Below, piece after piece: positions 56,746 to 64,000 of a stretch of 64,000 nt of DNA. The stretch is from Chryseobacterium sp. ISL-80 (GTDB taxonomy: Bacteria; Bacillota; Bacilli; Bacillales; Cytobacillaceae): NCBI GenBank assembly GCA_018613055.1, contig JAGGQZ010000004.1:62001-126000 (forward strand), in the 5' to 3' direction. A program made the position numbers and the translations under genes. Numbering within the stretch: position 1 is the first letter of the stretch; each line of letters opens with the position of its first letter. The notes under the pieces are model-generated. The model was not told the origin of the DNA. It searched no databases and worked only from the letters and a program-made list of their open reading frames with translations.

Positions 56746-57564
56746 ATGGCTGAAAAACATTTAATCGCTTTAGACCTGGACGGCACATTACTTACAGATG
56801 ATAAAAAGATCTCTGAACGGAACAAACGCGTCATCAAAAAAGCGCGTGAAGAAGGGCATGTAGTGATGATCGCTACAGGAAGACCATTCCGTTCGAGTGA
56901 AATGTATTACCATGAGCTGCAGCTTGACACACCGATTGTCAATTTCAATGGAGCGTTCATCCACCATCCGCTTGACAGCAGCTGGGGTGTCCACCATTCC
57001 CCTCTATCAATCGATGTTGCCAAGGACATTGTCGAAGCACTCGATGATTTTAAATTCTACAATATCATCGCCGAAGTGATCGATGATGTTTATGTCCATT
57101 ATCATGATGAAAAATTGATGGACATTTTCAACATGGGAAACCCAAATATTACAACTGGTGATTTAAGGCGCTATCTTAAGGCATCACCGACTAGTATGCT
57201 GATCCATTCAGATGAGGAGCATGTCCGCAAGATCCGCGCTCACCTTTCTGAAGTCCATGCAGAAGTGATCGACCATAGAAGCTGGGCAGCACCCTTCCAT
57301 GTCGTCGAAATCGTCAAAAACGGCTTGAATAAAGCTGTTGGGCTAAAGAAGGCCTCTGATTATTTCCAAATTCCTGCTGAGCGGATTATTGCATTTGGCG
57401 ATGAAGACAATGATTTAGAGATGCTGGAATATGCAGGCCGGGGAATCGCGATGGGCAATGCCGTGGCCGATGTGAAAAATATCGCCAACGACATGACCCT
57501 GACCAATGAAGAAGACGGAATTGGTGTGTATTTGAACGATCTGCTGAATCTGAAAGCACTATAG
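56746..57564 (+). CDS. yitU: YitU, HAD-superfamily Cof-type phosphatase
   Basis: 272 aa with the HAD motif I DLDGTLLTDD (nucleophile Asp), motif II ATGRP, Lys in KNGLNKAVGLK and motif IV GDEDNDLEML. Cof-type enzymes dephosphorylate sugar phosphates or flavin precursors; in B. subtilis YitU is among the phosphatases proposed for the riboflavin pathway intermediate. AGAAGGAG precedes ATG 56746. Array 2 begins 20 bp after its stop, and its first unit looks like this gene's terminator. Confidence 0.88.
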   Translation: MAEKHLIALDLDGTLLTDDKKISERNKRVIKKAREEGHVVMIATGRPFRSSEMYYHELQLDTPIVNFNGAFIHHPLDSSWGVHHSPLSIDVAKDIVEALDDFKFYNIIAEVIDDVYVHYHDEKLMDIFNMGNPNITTGDLRRYLKASPTSMLIHSDEEHVRKIRAHLSEVHAEVIDHRSWAAPFHVVEIVKNGLNKAVGLKKASDYFQIPAERIIAFGDEDNDLEMLEYAGRGIAMGNAVADVKNIANDMTLTNEEDGIGVYLNDLLNLKAL

Positions 57565-57580
57565 AATTAATGAGAAGTGA

Positions 57581-58065
57581 TTTGTCCGATAGAAAAGAGT
57601 TCTATCGGACATTTTTGTATTTCTTCTTGTTTTGGTTTGTCCGATAAAAGGACTATATCGGACACTTTCCCTCCTCCACCCGCTTACGTTTGTCCGATAG
57701 AAGGGCTCTATTGTACACTTTTTATCTCCCACCTCTTCTGTTTGTCCGATAAGAAGGCCCTATCGGACACTTTTCATGCCCATCCGCTTCTGTTTGTCCG
57801 ATAGGAGGGCTCTATCGGACACTTTTCCTGCACATCCGCTTCCGTTTGTCCGATAGGTAGGCCCTATCGGACACTTTTCCTCTCCCACCTCTTCTGTTTG
57901 TCCGATAGGAGGGCTCTATCGGACACTTTTCCTGCACATCCGCTTCCATTTGTCCGATAGGAGGGCTCTATCGGACACTTTTCCTCTCCACCTGCTTCCG
58001 TTCGTCCGATAGGAGAGCTCTTTCGGACATCTCTCGCTCCTGGTTGTCCGATAGAAGGTCTGGAT
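57581..58065 (+). repeat. Tandem array 2: ten units, 52-bp period, GTCCGATAG...CTATCGGAC terminator-like hairpins
   Basis: GTCCGATA recurs at 57584, 57639, 57692, 57744, 57796, 57848, 57900, 57952, 58004 and 58046; most intervals are exactly 52. A typical unit is GTCCGATAG, a 7-nt loop and CTATCGGAC, then ACTTTTCCT and a pyrimidine-rich spacer. The first unit (57584-57617) ends ATTTTTG and is well placed to terminate yitU. The later units have CACTTTTC in place of a longer T run. Same period and stem core as array 1, but a different spacer. Confidence 0.93.
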
Positions 58066-58223
58066 TCAGAAGTCTCCACTCATTTTCCAGGTTAAAAAAT
58101 GTCTGAACCTGCCAACTCGAACCTGGTTCGATCCCGATTGTTTTTCCACTAAAAGAGCATACTATGATTGAAGCAGCCAGATTGACTGTTTCAAAATTCG
58201 CTCGTAGATGGAGGGGTAAAACG

Positions 58224-58376
58224 ATGGGTAAAAGCAATAAATCCAAGCGTTTTGTACAGCAAGGGGTAGATACTGTCTCCAAGCATTCTCAAAGAATCCC
58301 TTACCACACCACGTATGCCGAGGCTGAAGCTCAAAAGATGGCGAATGTCAGAGAGTCCTCTTTAGGGGGGATTTAA
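58224..58376 (+). CDS. Small hypothetical protein (50 aa)
   Basis: MGKSNKSKRF followed by a Gln/His/Ser-rich body; no membrane segment and no motif I recognise. ATGGAGGGG lies 7 bases before ATG 58224, and the next gene starts directly after its stop, so translation is plausible. The composition recalls small spore-related proteins but no spore signature can be named. Confidence 0.5.
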   Translation: MGKSNKSKRFVQQGVDTVSKHSQRIPYHTTYAEAEAQKMANVRESSLGGI

Positions 58377-58568
58377 ATGGGAAACAGGCTTTTTCAGGAA
58401 GCTAGGAAGGCTGTCCAATTAGCTCAAACTGCAGAGCCTGCGGAACAAGCTGCAGCCATCAGCACAGCGAAAAATGCTCTTTCTTCCGCATATGCCAATA
58501 CAACGATGGCGGAAAAAGAGCAGCTAAGGTCATTCCAGGACGAGCTGAATTCAATTGAAAACCAGTAA
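58377..58568 (+). CDS. DUF3813 family small protein
   Basis: 63-aa helical protein recognised as DUF3813 from MGNRLFQEARKAVQLAQ and AKNALSSAYANTTMAEKEQL. Unknown function. Its ATG touches the stop of the previous gene, with TTAGGGGGG as ribosome site. It sits between ipi and yitU, where B. subtilis has yizC. Confidence 0.72.
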   Translation: MGNRLFQEARKAVQLAQTAEPAEQAAAISTAKNALSSAYANTTMAEKEQLRSFQDELNSIENQ

Positions 58569-58570
58569 CA

Positions 58571-58602
58571 GCAAAGCTGGCGGGAATCCCGCCAGCTTTT
58601 GC
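58571..58602. terminator. Two-way terminator between the DUF3813 gene and the BsuPI gene
   Basis: GCAAAGCTGGCGGGA / TCCCGCCAGCTTTTGC palindrome. Confidence 0.88.
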
Positions 58603-58608
58603 TTTGCC

Positions 58609-59397
58609 TTATTTATTTGGATTGAACCTTTCGAGCAATACCGGATAGGTGTGGATGATTTCGCCCTCCTTACTGCGTTCGTAAAGATTGAGAATGAGCG
58701 ATCCGTTTTGCGGCAGCTTATTTTCAGGAATTGCAACCTCAATCGAAAAAGGGTGCCATTTCGGGTATTTTGATTGTTGGACAACTTCTGTTTCAGCAAT
58801 CAACTGGTTATGTCCATCCTCGACAGTATAGAAGAATTTCCCGCCGATTGGTCTCGCTTCCCCTGATATCTTGTACGAGCCGTTGCCTCCCTCAGACAGA
58901 ATGCCTTTAAAGACGGGATTTTCGCCTGGAATGTATATTTGCTTTTGATCGGTCAACTGCTGTTTGTCTGTGATTGTTTTTCCGTTAACGGTTATTGCTT
59001 TCAATTGTACAGTAACACCATATTCTCCTTCTTTGACCCTTGTTCCATCCTTTTTATAATCCCAGCTTTCCCGCCATTTGATCGTCTCGTGCGGTTTTAG
59101 CGCCAGTTTTTCAAACGCCTGGGTAAATGCCTTGCCCTCGGAAAATTGATAAACCTTATTCTTTTGGCCATCCATTACGATGATTTCATACTTCTGGGAG
59201 GTAGGAAATTCAAATACCAATTCTCCATCCCCATGGTTTTGCAAAGTCAGCTCAAACTCAGCATGTTCGGGACCAGCTATAGGGTCAATGTAAAAACTGA
59301 ACTCCGATTTTTCTGGTGTCTGCTTTTCCTGCCCGATCGCCAGTGCCGGTGCAACGGCCATCAAAAGCAAAATGATTAACAAGCTGAATTTCTTCAT
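58609..59397 (-). CDS. Secreted BsuPI-domain protein with C-terminal Gmad2-like domain
   Basis: 262 aa. A signal peptide (about residues 1-23, ending ALAIGQE) is followed by a BsuPI intracellular-proteinase-inhibitor fold (FELTLQNHGDGELVFEFPTSQKYE) and then a Gmad2-type immunoglobulin-like domain (ENPVFKGILSEGGNGSYKISGEARPI). In B. subtilis the gene at this place, ipi, is a single-domain intracellular inhibitor of about 120 aa, so this one has gained export and a second domain. ATG 59397 has GGGGG upstream. Proteinase inhibition is not certain. Confidence 0.75.
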   Translation of the reverse strand: MKKFSLLIILLLMAVAPALAIGQEKQTPEKSEFSFYIDPIAGPEHAEFELTLQNHGDGELVFEFPTSQKYEIIVMDGQKNKVYQFSEGKAFTQAFEKLALKPHETIKWRESWDYKKDGTRVKEGEYGVTVQLKAITVNGKTITDKQQLTDQKQIYIPGENPVFKGILSEGGNGSYKISGEARPIGGKFFYTVEDGHNQLIAETEVVQQSKYPKWHPFSIEVAIPENKLPQNGSLILNLYERSKEGEIIHTYPVLLERFNPNK

Positions 59398-59418
59398 TTC
59401 AAACCCCCGTTCCAACTT

Positions 59419-60261
59419 TTATTCACGCCTGAAAAATCCAAAGATCCCGGCTGTCTCCACAATATTGGTGAAAGCATGTGGATCGACTTCCTTGATGATA
59501 TGTTCAAGGTCATACAATTCATACCTTGTAACAACAATGATCAGCATTTCTTTCTCTTCCCCGGAGAAAGCCCCTTTTGCAGGGAGCAATGTAATGCCGC
59601 GGACAAGCTTGTCATGGATCGCTTTCTTTAATTCATCCGATTTCTTGGTGACGATCATCGCTGTCAATTTTTCATGACGGGTATGGATCGCATCGATCAC
59701 CCGGGTCGACACATAGAGAGCGACAAGAGTGTAAAGCGCATTTTCCCAGCCAAAGATGTAACCAGCAGTCATTATAATGATGCCATTCAATGTAAAGAAA
59801 TATGTACCAACCGGGCGATCCTTCATGCGGGAAAGTACCATTGCGATAATATCCATGCCTCCAGTTGAAGCCCCCCATTTTAAAGTCAGCCCAACACCCA
59901 GCGCAGCAATGACTCCTCCAAACACGGCATTCAGCAGGATATCACTCGATACTTCTTTTACCGGAAGGATTTCAAGAAAGAATGATGAAAGCAATACTGA
60001 AATGAAGCTATAAAAGGTAAATGATTTCCCTACCTTCATCCAGCCAAGGATTGTCACCGGAATATTCAGCAGTAAAAGAAGGATTCCTGTAGATATATTA
60101 AATGGCGCAAATTCACCAAGTATGCTCGAAACGAGCTGTGCAATACCGGTAAAGCCGCTTGCATAGACATTTGCCGGGATTAAGAAGAAATTCAGTGACA
60201 AAGCATTCAAAAATGCACCGATCACCACGATGATGACTTTTTTTGTTTCCAACCAGACCAT
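59419..60261 (-). CDS. yitT: YitT family membrane protein
   Basis: 280 aa: five or so membrane segments (DUF161/YitT_membrane) in residues 1-180, with GASTGGMDIIAMVLSR as the family motif, then a soluble DUF2179 domain (RGITLLPAKGAFSGEEKEMLIIVVTRYEL). Function unknown. AAGGGGG precedes ATG 60261. 21 bp upstream of the BsuPI gene on the same strand, so probably one operon. Confidence 0.88.
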   Translation of the reverse strand: MVWLETKKVIIVVIGAFLNALSLNFFLIPANVYASGFTGIAQLVSSILGEFAPFNISTGILLLLLNIPVTILGWMKVGKSFTFYSFISVLLSSFFLEILPVKEVSSDILLNAVFGGVIAALGVGLTLKWGASTGGMDIIAMVLSRMKDRPVGTYFFTLNGIIIMTAGYIFGWENALYTLVALYVSTRVIDAIHTRHEKLTAMIVTKKSDELKKAIHDKLVRGITLLPAKGAFSGEEKEMLIIVVTRYELYDLEHIIKEVDPHAFTNIVETAGIFGFFRRE

Positions 60262-60390
60262 TTAAATCCCCCTTATTCTTTTCTATTCTTCCTGTACCCC
60301 TATTTTGCCGAAAATCACTACATTTAATTGTCTTTTTCCCATATTCCCGATAAACTATTAACATATAAAGGTTGAAAGCAGGTGAAAGTG

Positions 60391-61251
60391 ATGTCAGTGA
60401 AAATCTTGGCTGACAGTGCATGTGATTTGCCATTGGATTTTTATGAAGAAAATGGCGCTATTTTATTCCCGTTAAAAGTCCATATTGATGGGACAGAATA
60501 TGAAGATTTAAGAACAATCCAGCCTAAAGAGGTATATGACGCAATACGTGCTGGCAATCTTCCTAAAACCTCACAGGCCTCCCCTGCTGGTTTTAAAGAA
60601 GTTTTTACAGAAATGGCTGAAAATAAACAAGAAGGTATATACATAGCATTCTCCTCTGAGTTATCTGGTACGTACCAAACAGCAGTAATGATTGCCGGAC
60701 AGGTTAAAGAAGATTATCCTGATTTCAACTTGTCGATAATCGATACAAAATGTGCTTCACTAGGACAAGGACTTGTTGTCATGGAAGCAGTCCGCATGGC
60801 AAAGCAAAACTTTTCTAAAGAGGAAATCGTTAAAGCCGTGCAATTCCATAGCGAGCATATGGAGCATTTATTTTCTGTCGATGATCTTGACCACCTTGCA
60901 AAGGGCGGACGAGTGTCAAAAGCTTCTGCCTTTGTTGGCGGGCTTTTGAATATCAAGCCATTGCTCAATGTTGAAGACGGCAAATTAGTTCCGCTGGAAA
61001 AAATCCGCGGTAAGAAGAAGCTGTTGCGAAGGATCATCGAAGTAATGAAGGAACGTGGAGTGGCTTTTGAGGAACAGGTAGTCGGCATTAGCCATGCAGA
61101 TGACCTCGAGACAGCGGATGAGATGAAAAATATGATCCTTGAAGAGCTTCATGCAAAGGATGTCTATATTACTTCGATCGGTGCCGCGGTTGGCTCCCAT
61201 ACCGGCCCAGGCACAATCGCCATCTTCTTTTTAAATAAACAGCCATCATAA
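60391..61251 (+). CDS. yitS: DegV family fatty-acid-binding protein (YitS position)
   Basis: 286 aa; DegV fold with SVKILADSACDLP at the start, TSQASPAGFKEVF near 65 and the fatty-acid pocket motif SSELSGTYQTA near 91. Family members bind fatty acids for FakA-type kinases. ATG 60391 follows AGCAGGTGA; upstream in-frame GTGs are part of that site. Divergent from yitT. Confidence 0.88.
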   Translation: MSVKILADSACDLPLDFYEENGAILFPLKVHIDGTEYEDLRTIQPKEVYDAIRAGNLPKTSQASPAGFKEVFTEMAENKQEGIYIAFSSELSGTYQTAVMIAGQVKEDYPDFNLSIIDTKCASLGQGLVVMEAVRMAKQNFSKEEIVKAVQFHSEHMEHLFSVDDLDHLAKGGRVSKASAFVGGLLNIKPLLNVEDGKLVPLEKIRGKKKLLRRIIEVMKERGVAFEEQVVGISHADDLETADEMKNMILEELHAKDVYITSIGAAVGSHTGPGTIAIFFLNKQPS

Positions 61252-61257
61252 CTACAT

Positions 61258-61312
61258 ACTCCTTTCAGGTTTTAGGAAAAATAAAATGTACCTAACCTGA
61301 AAGGAGTTTTTA
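61258..61312 (+). terminator. degV terminator that also covers the next gene's ribosome site
   Basis: ACTCCTTTCAGGTT (61258-61271) and AACCTGAAAGGAGT (61294-61307) form a perfect 14-bp stem followed by TTTTTATT. The right arm contains AAAGGAG, the ribosome site of the DUF3941 gene, so the folded RNA would hide it. Confidence 0.8.
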
Positions 61313-61314
61313 TT

Positions 61315-61446
61315 ATGCCGCATACATCTGATAACGATAAAAAAGCAAAGGACAATAATGCCCTTCGCCATGAAAAAAATATGATGCGTGAAAAGAACAG
61401 GAAGGCTGGCAAGAACGAATATTCCAAGAAGACAGATCACCTGTAA
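61315..61446 (+). CDS. DUF3941 family small protein (43 aa)
   Basis: A very hydrophilic Lys/Asn/Arg-rich peptide, MPHTSDNDKKAKDNN at the start and YSKKTDHL at the end, matching the DUF3941 family of bacilli as I recall it. ATG 61315 lies 8 bases after AAAGGAG. Function unknown. It needs either its own promoter or read-through of the degV terminator, whose right arm carries its ribosome site. Confidence 0.72.
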   Translation: MPHTSDNDKKAKDNNALRHEKNMMREKNRKAGKNEYSKKTDHL

Positions 61447-61447
61447 A

Positions 61448-61475
61448 AAAATAGAGCCCACCGGCTCTATTTTTC
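61448..61475. terminator. Two-way terminator between the DUF3941 gene and cvfB
   Basis: AAATAGAGCC / GGCTCTATTT around CACC, with A and T flanks. Confidence 0.88.
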
Positions 61476-62330
61476 TTTTTTATATGTCCAATTTTCTTCC
61501 TGATACACTTTGCCTTCTTTCATCAGCCTTCCCAGTGCGCGTTTGAAAGAGCCTTTGCTCATGCCAAAGCGTTCCTGGATATCCTCAGCCATGCTCTTGT
61601 CATGGTAAGGCATTGCTCCATTCCGCTGGTCAAGATATGCCATGATTTTCTCAGCATCCTCATCTAGTGCCTCCTGCTTGCGTGGCAGCAGGGAGATATT
61701 GACGGAACCGTCTGGCTTCACATCGATAATTCGTCCTTCGACTTTTTCGCCAATCCGCGGCTCTGTACGGCGCTGTGATTCATGGATAAAACCTTTGTAT
61801 CCTTCAGCAGTGATCATCCAGCTGCCAACCCTTGCCGTGCGGTACACATAGCCGTGTACATTCTTATTGAAAGCACTCCTGTCCGCTGCAACAGAGATTT
61901 CCTGGATGACAGGATCCGTAGCCATACGAGCGTAAATCATATTATTGCGATTCACCCTGAGCGTAATATAAAGCAAGTCCCCTTTTTGAGGCCAAACCGA
62001 CTGGACAACCGGCAAATCTTCCTCACCCAGCAGAATATCCTTACTGATGCCAATATCCAGAAATACTCCGAGCCCTTCCTTTACATCGACAACCGGTACC
62101 CATTCATATTGTCCCACTTGGACCTTAGGAATCGTGGTCGTCGCAGCCAGCCTGCCTCTCGATTCCACAAACAGGAACACCTCGACCTTTTCCCCTTCTT
62201 CAAAGGTACGGTCGGTATCATTGGAGTGGAGCAGAACATCTTCTTCTCCATCCGATAAAAAGTAGCCGAAATCCACTATTCGTGCTACGGTCAATTCCAT
62301 AGTCTGACCTGTATATTCATTCAAGGACAT
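61467..62330 (-). CDS. cvfB: CvfB family S1-domain RNA-binding protein (YitL)
   Basis: 287 aa: tandem S1-type beta barrels (residues 1-215, with GEKVEVFLFVESRGRLAATT and GYKGFIHESQRRTEPRIGEKVEG) and a C-terminal winged helix (AEDIQERFGMSKGSFKRALGRLMKEGKV). Known in S. aureus as a virulence-related RNA-binding factor; exact targets unclear. Single gene; position matches yitL. Confidence 0.9.
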   Translation of the reverse strand: MSLNEYTGQTMELTVARIVDFGYFLSDGEEDVLLHSNDTDRTFEEGEKVEVFLFVESRGRLAATTTIPKVQVGQYEWVPVVDVKEGLGVFLDIGISKDILLGEEDLPVVQSVWPQKGDLLYITLRVNRNNMIYARMATDPVIQEISVAADRSAFNKNVHGYVYRTARVGSWMITAEGYKGFIHESQRRTEPRIGEKVEGRIIDVKPDGSVNISLLPRKQEALDEDAEKIMAYLDQRNGAMPYHDKSMAEDIQERFGMSKGSFKRALGRLMKEGKVYQEENWTYKKEK

Positions 62331-62404
62331 AAAATTCCCTCCTGCCTTGTTATTAACATCTTTCCTGAATTACGCAAAGTTGTTTGAACTGCTATATTTT
62401 ACTA

Positions 62405-62455
62405 TAATGTAAGCAAAAGCGAAAGCGCCTCGACAATCAATGTCTATGGCGCTGC
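62405..62455. repeat. Short AAGCG-AAGCGCCT repeat fragment
   Basis: AAGCGAAAGCGCCTCGACAA resembles the repeat start at 19174 (AAGCGCAAGCGCCTTGGT). It lies between the divergent genes cvfB and yajQ. Probably a remnant of the same dispersed family. Confidence 0.4.
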
Positions 62456-62483
62456 CTAAATTACATAACCCGGAGGTAGCCAC

Positions 62484-62975
62484 ATGTCCAAAGAGAGCTC
62501 ATTTGATATTGTATCCAAAGTAGAGATGTCCGAAGTCACCAATGCGATCAGCATAGCGATGAAGGAAATCCAGAACCGTTACGACTTTAAAGGAAGCAAA
62601 AGTGATATTTCACTAGATAAGGAAGAACTCGTCCTGGTTTCCGATGATGAATTTAAGCTTGACCAGTTGAAGGATGTTCTATTCAGCAAAATGATCAAAC
62701 GCGGAATCCCGATAAAAAATCTGGATTATGGAAAAATAGAACGTGCTTCAGGCGGTACTGTGCGCCAAAGGGCAAAGCTGGTGCAGGGCATTGACAAGGA
62801 AAATGCAAAAAAAATCAACACAGTCATAAAAAACAGCGGCCTAAAGGTCAAGAGCCAGGTCCAGGATGACCAGGTGCGCGTGACAGGGAAGAATCGCGAT
62901 GACCTGCAAAAGATCATTGCCGCCGTCAAGGAAGCTGATCTGACCGTTGATGTTCAATTCGTGAATTATCGTTAA
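62484..62975 (+). CDS. yajQ: YajQ family nucleotide-binding protein (YitK)
   Basis: 163 aa, two RNP-like ferredoxin folds; begins [18 protein letters not shown] and has [13 protein letters not shown], as in the family. Some members bind cyclic di-GMP; others have been reported to bind nucleic acid. CCGGAGGTAG precedes ATG 62484. Position matches yitK next to yitL. Confidence 0.92.
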   Translation: MSKESSFDIVSKVEMSEVTNAISIAMKEIQNRYDFKGSKSDISLDKEELVLVSDDEFKLDQLKDVLFSKMIKRGIPIKNLDYGKIERASGGTVRQRAKLVQGIDKENAKKINTVIKNSGLKVKSQVQDDQVRVTGKNRDDLQKIIAAVKEADLTVDVQFVNYR

Positions 62976-63002
62976 AAGCAAGGCAATACTATATATGGCA
63001 AG

Positions 63003-63037
63003 AAAACGGACTTTGGAGAACATCGTCCGTTTTTGTT
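63003..63037 (+). terminator. yajQ terminator
   Basis: AAAACGGAC / GTCCGTTTT hairpin followed by TTGTTTT. Confidence 0.85.
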
Positions 63038-63255
63038 TTATATAAATTAATTTATACAGTTCTGTCCCCAGAAAAACGAAAAGTGATGCCTTATTTCTAA
63101 TTGTTCATGAATGGTTCACAAACCACCTACGGTATTCTCCTATTTACACGTTAAAATGTATGTATTAATCCGGTGTGATATTTATCTGTTTGGAATAGGG
63201 AATTTGAAATAACTTTCACAAATCCTTCACAAAGTTCTATTGGATTCCCCCTATT

Positions 63256-63285
63256 TTCGAGTTAATATACCAGTAGGGGTATAAA
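63256..63285 (+). promoter_or_regulatory. Promoter of the CoA-disulfide reductase gene with CsoR/CstR-like operator
   Basis: ATACC-AGTAGG-GGTAT (63267-63282) is an imperfect inverted repeat of the CsoR/CstR type. It overlaps TATAAA (63280-63285), paired with TTCGAG (63256-63261) across 18 bp. CstR-type repressors sense persulfide and control sulfide detoxification genes. Confidence 0.5.
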
Positions 63286-63321
63286 AACATTATTTTTTTC
63301 GACCGAAAGGATGATCATACA

Positions 63322-64000
63322 ATGGGTAAAAAAATCGTAATCGTAGGCGGCGTAGCAGGTGGAGCAACTACTGCAACCAAACTTAGAAGACTTGATGAAA
63401 AAGCTGAAATCGTACTTTTTGAAAGAGGAGAATTTATTTCTTTCGCAAACTGCGGATTGCCATATCATATCAGCGGGGTAATTGAAGACCGCAAAAAATT
63501 GCTTCTTCAAACTGTTGAAGGCATGAATGCACGCTACAACCTTGATATCCGCAATTTCTCAGAAGTGACTGCAGTCAACCGTGAAGAAAAAACAGTTTCT
63601 ATTAAACATGTCCAGACAGGTGAAGAATACACTGAAAGCTATGATGTTCTTGTTTTATCACCGGGAGCAAAGCCAATCGTCCCTCCAATCGAAGGACTGA
63701 AGAGCGCAAATGTATTCACGCTTAGAAATATTCCTGATATGGATAAGATCAAAGCCTATCTTGAAGACAACAAACCAAAGAATGCCGTTGTGATCGGCGG
63801 CGGCTTCATCGGCCTTGAAATGGCAGAAAACCTTGTCCACGCCGGAGTGAATGTCACTTTAGTAGAGAAATTGCCACAGGTAATGGGTCCAGTCGATCCA
63901 GAAATGGCGGCAATTGTTGAAGATGAGTTGAGAAAGAATGGCATTGAGCTGATTCTTGGCGATGGAATCACAGATGTACAGGAAAATGGCACAAAGGTGG
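63322..64000 (+). CDS. cdr: CoA-disulfide reductase (FAD/NAD(P)-binding), 3' end beyond window
   Basis: Pyridine nucleotide-disulfide oxidoreductase in which a single active Cys, here Cys44 in SFANCGLPY, reduces CoA disulfide or CoA persulfide with NAD(P)H. FAD motif VGGVAGGATTA (residues 8-18) and NAD motif VVIGGGFIGLEMAENL near 155 are clear. 226 codons lie in the window and the frame is open at the edge. Whether a C-terminal rhodanese domain follows cannot be seen. CGAAAGGATG is the ribosome site. Confidence 0.88.
   Translation, partial: MGKKIVIVGGVAGGATTATKLRRLDEKAEIVLFERGEFISFANCGLPYHISGVIEDRKKLLLQTVEGMNARYNLDIRNFSEVTAVNREEKTVSIKHVQTGEEYTESYDVLVLSPGAKPIVPPIEGLKSANVFTLRNIPDMDKIKAYLEDNKPKNAVVIGGGFIGLEMAENLVHAGVNVTLVEKLPQVMGPVDPEMAAIVEDELRKNGIELILGDGITDVQENGTKV

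Larger units (their letters stand above)
62976..63321. other. 346-bp gap between yajQ and the CoA-disulfide reductase gene
   Basis: Holds the yajQ terminator, two degenerate direct copies of about 45 bp starting TTCACAAA (63115-63160 and 63227-63272), and the reductase promoter with a CsoR/CstR-like operator. No gene seen. Confidence 0.5.

Noticed and set aside
9760-58065. The two arrays as CRISPR
   Set aside because: Whole 52-bp units are conserved, there are no unique spacers, no leader and no cas genes in the window.
57577-58282. Reading frames within array 2 (57577-57804, 57864-58079, 57968-58282)
   Set aside because: Same reason as for array 1; made by repetition, no ribosome sites or homology.
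61252-61461. 69-aa minus-strand hydrophobic frame
   Set aside because: Antisense to the 43-aa DUF3941 gene and its terminator; no ribosome site.

Overview
The window is a chromosomal segment from a Bacillaceae species. It looks like a Bacillus relative outside the B. subtilis group, but the genus cannot be fixed from the sequence alone. The evidence is low-GC coding style with AGGAGG-type ribosome sites, a tryptophan T-box, competence genes (med, comZ), a FapR-like operator on fabH, a CtsR operator on clpB, and long synteny with B. subtilis. From right to left the window follows the B. subtilis order yitK-yitL-yitS-yitT-ipi-yitU-yitV-yitW, argCJBD-carAB-argF, yjzC, yjzD, yjaU, yjaV, med, comZ, fabH, fabF, yjaZ, appDFABC, yjbA, trpS, oppABCDF. 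The synteny is recalled from family knowledge, not computed.

Layout. 1-6.5 kb: a truncated secreted glycoside-hydrolase-like gene and an oppABCDF oligopeptide importer. 6.7-9.6 kb: a DUF3899 gene, T-box-controlled trpS, yjbA and a small membrane gene. 9.76-10.37 kb: a tandem array with a 52-bp period. 10.4-23.1 kb: two complete app-type (D-F-A-B-C) peptide importers on either side of yjaZ, which carries an apparent one-base frameshift at codon 2. 23.5-33.7 kb: fabF-fabH, comZ-med, yjaV, yjaU, yjzD, clpB, yjzC and uppP. 33.7-43.2 kb: the arginine and carbamoyl-phosphate operon argCJBD-carAB-argF, with paired ARG-box-like sites inside it, just upstream of carA.

43.3-55.3 kb is a block for anaerobic and nitrate metabolism that interrupts the yitW-argC neighbourhood known from B. 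subtilis. It holds two Fnr paralogues, ywiC, a short NarI-like protein, mobB-moeA, moaA, the iron-sulfur repair protein Ric, a NarK transporter fused to a PAS domain with an in-frame TGA, and a radical SAM/SPASM enzyme; a cardiolipin synthase also lies in it. Five of its promoters carry an Fnr-type site (TGTGA-N6-TCACA, one or no mismatch) whose centre is exactly 41.5 bp from the inferred start, followed by a -10 hexamer at the matching place. The block therefore reads as one oxygen-responsive regulon, although no narGHJI nitrate reductase operon is present in the window.

55.4-64 kb returns to the yit block: yitW, yitV, yitU, a second 52-bp-period hairpin array, small genes, a secreted BsuPI-type protein, yitT, degV, a 43-aa DUF3941 gene, cvfB, yajQ, and the start of a CoA-disulfide reductase gene with a CsoR/CstR-like operator. 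No rRNA, tRNA, CRISPR, complete transposase gene or prophage was seen. The most unusual items are the two unrelated-looking arrays with the same 52-bp period and GTCCGA hairpin, the Fnr promoter set, the broken NarK-PAS fusion, and a 184-bp MITE-like element with an 8-bp target duplication.
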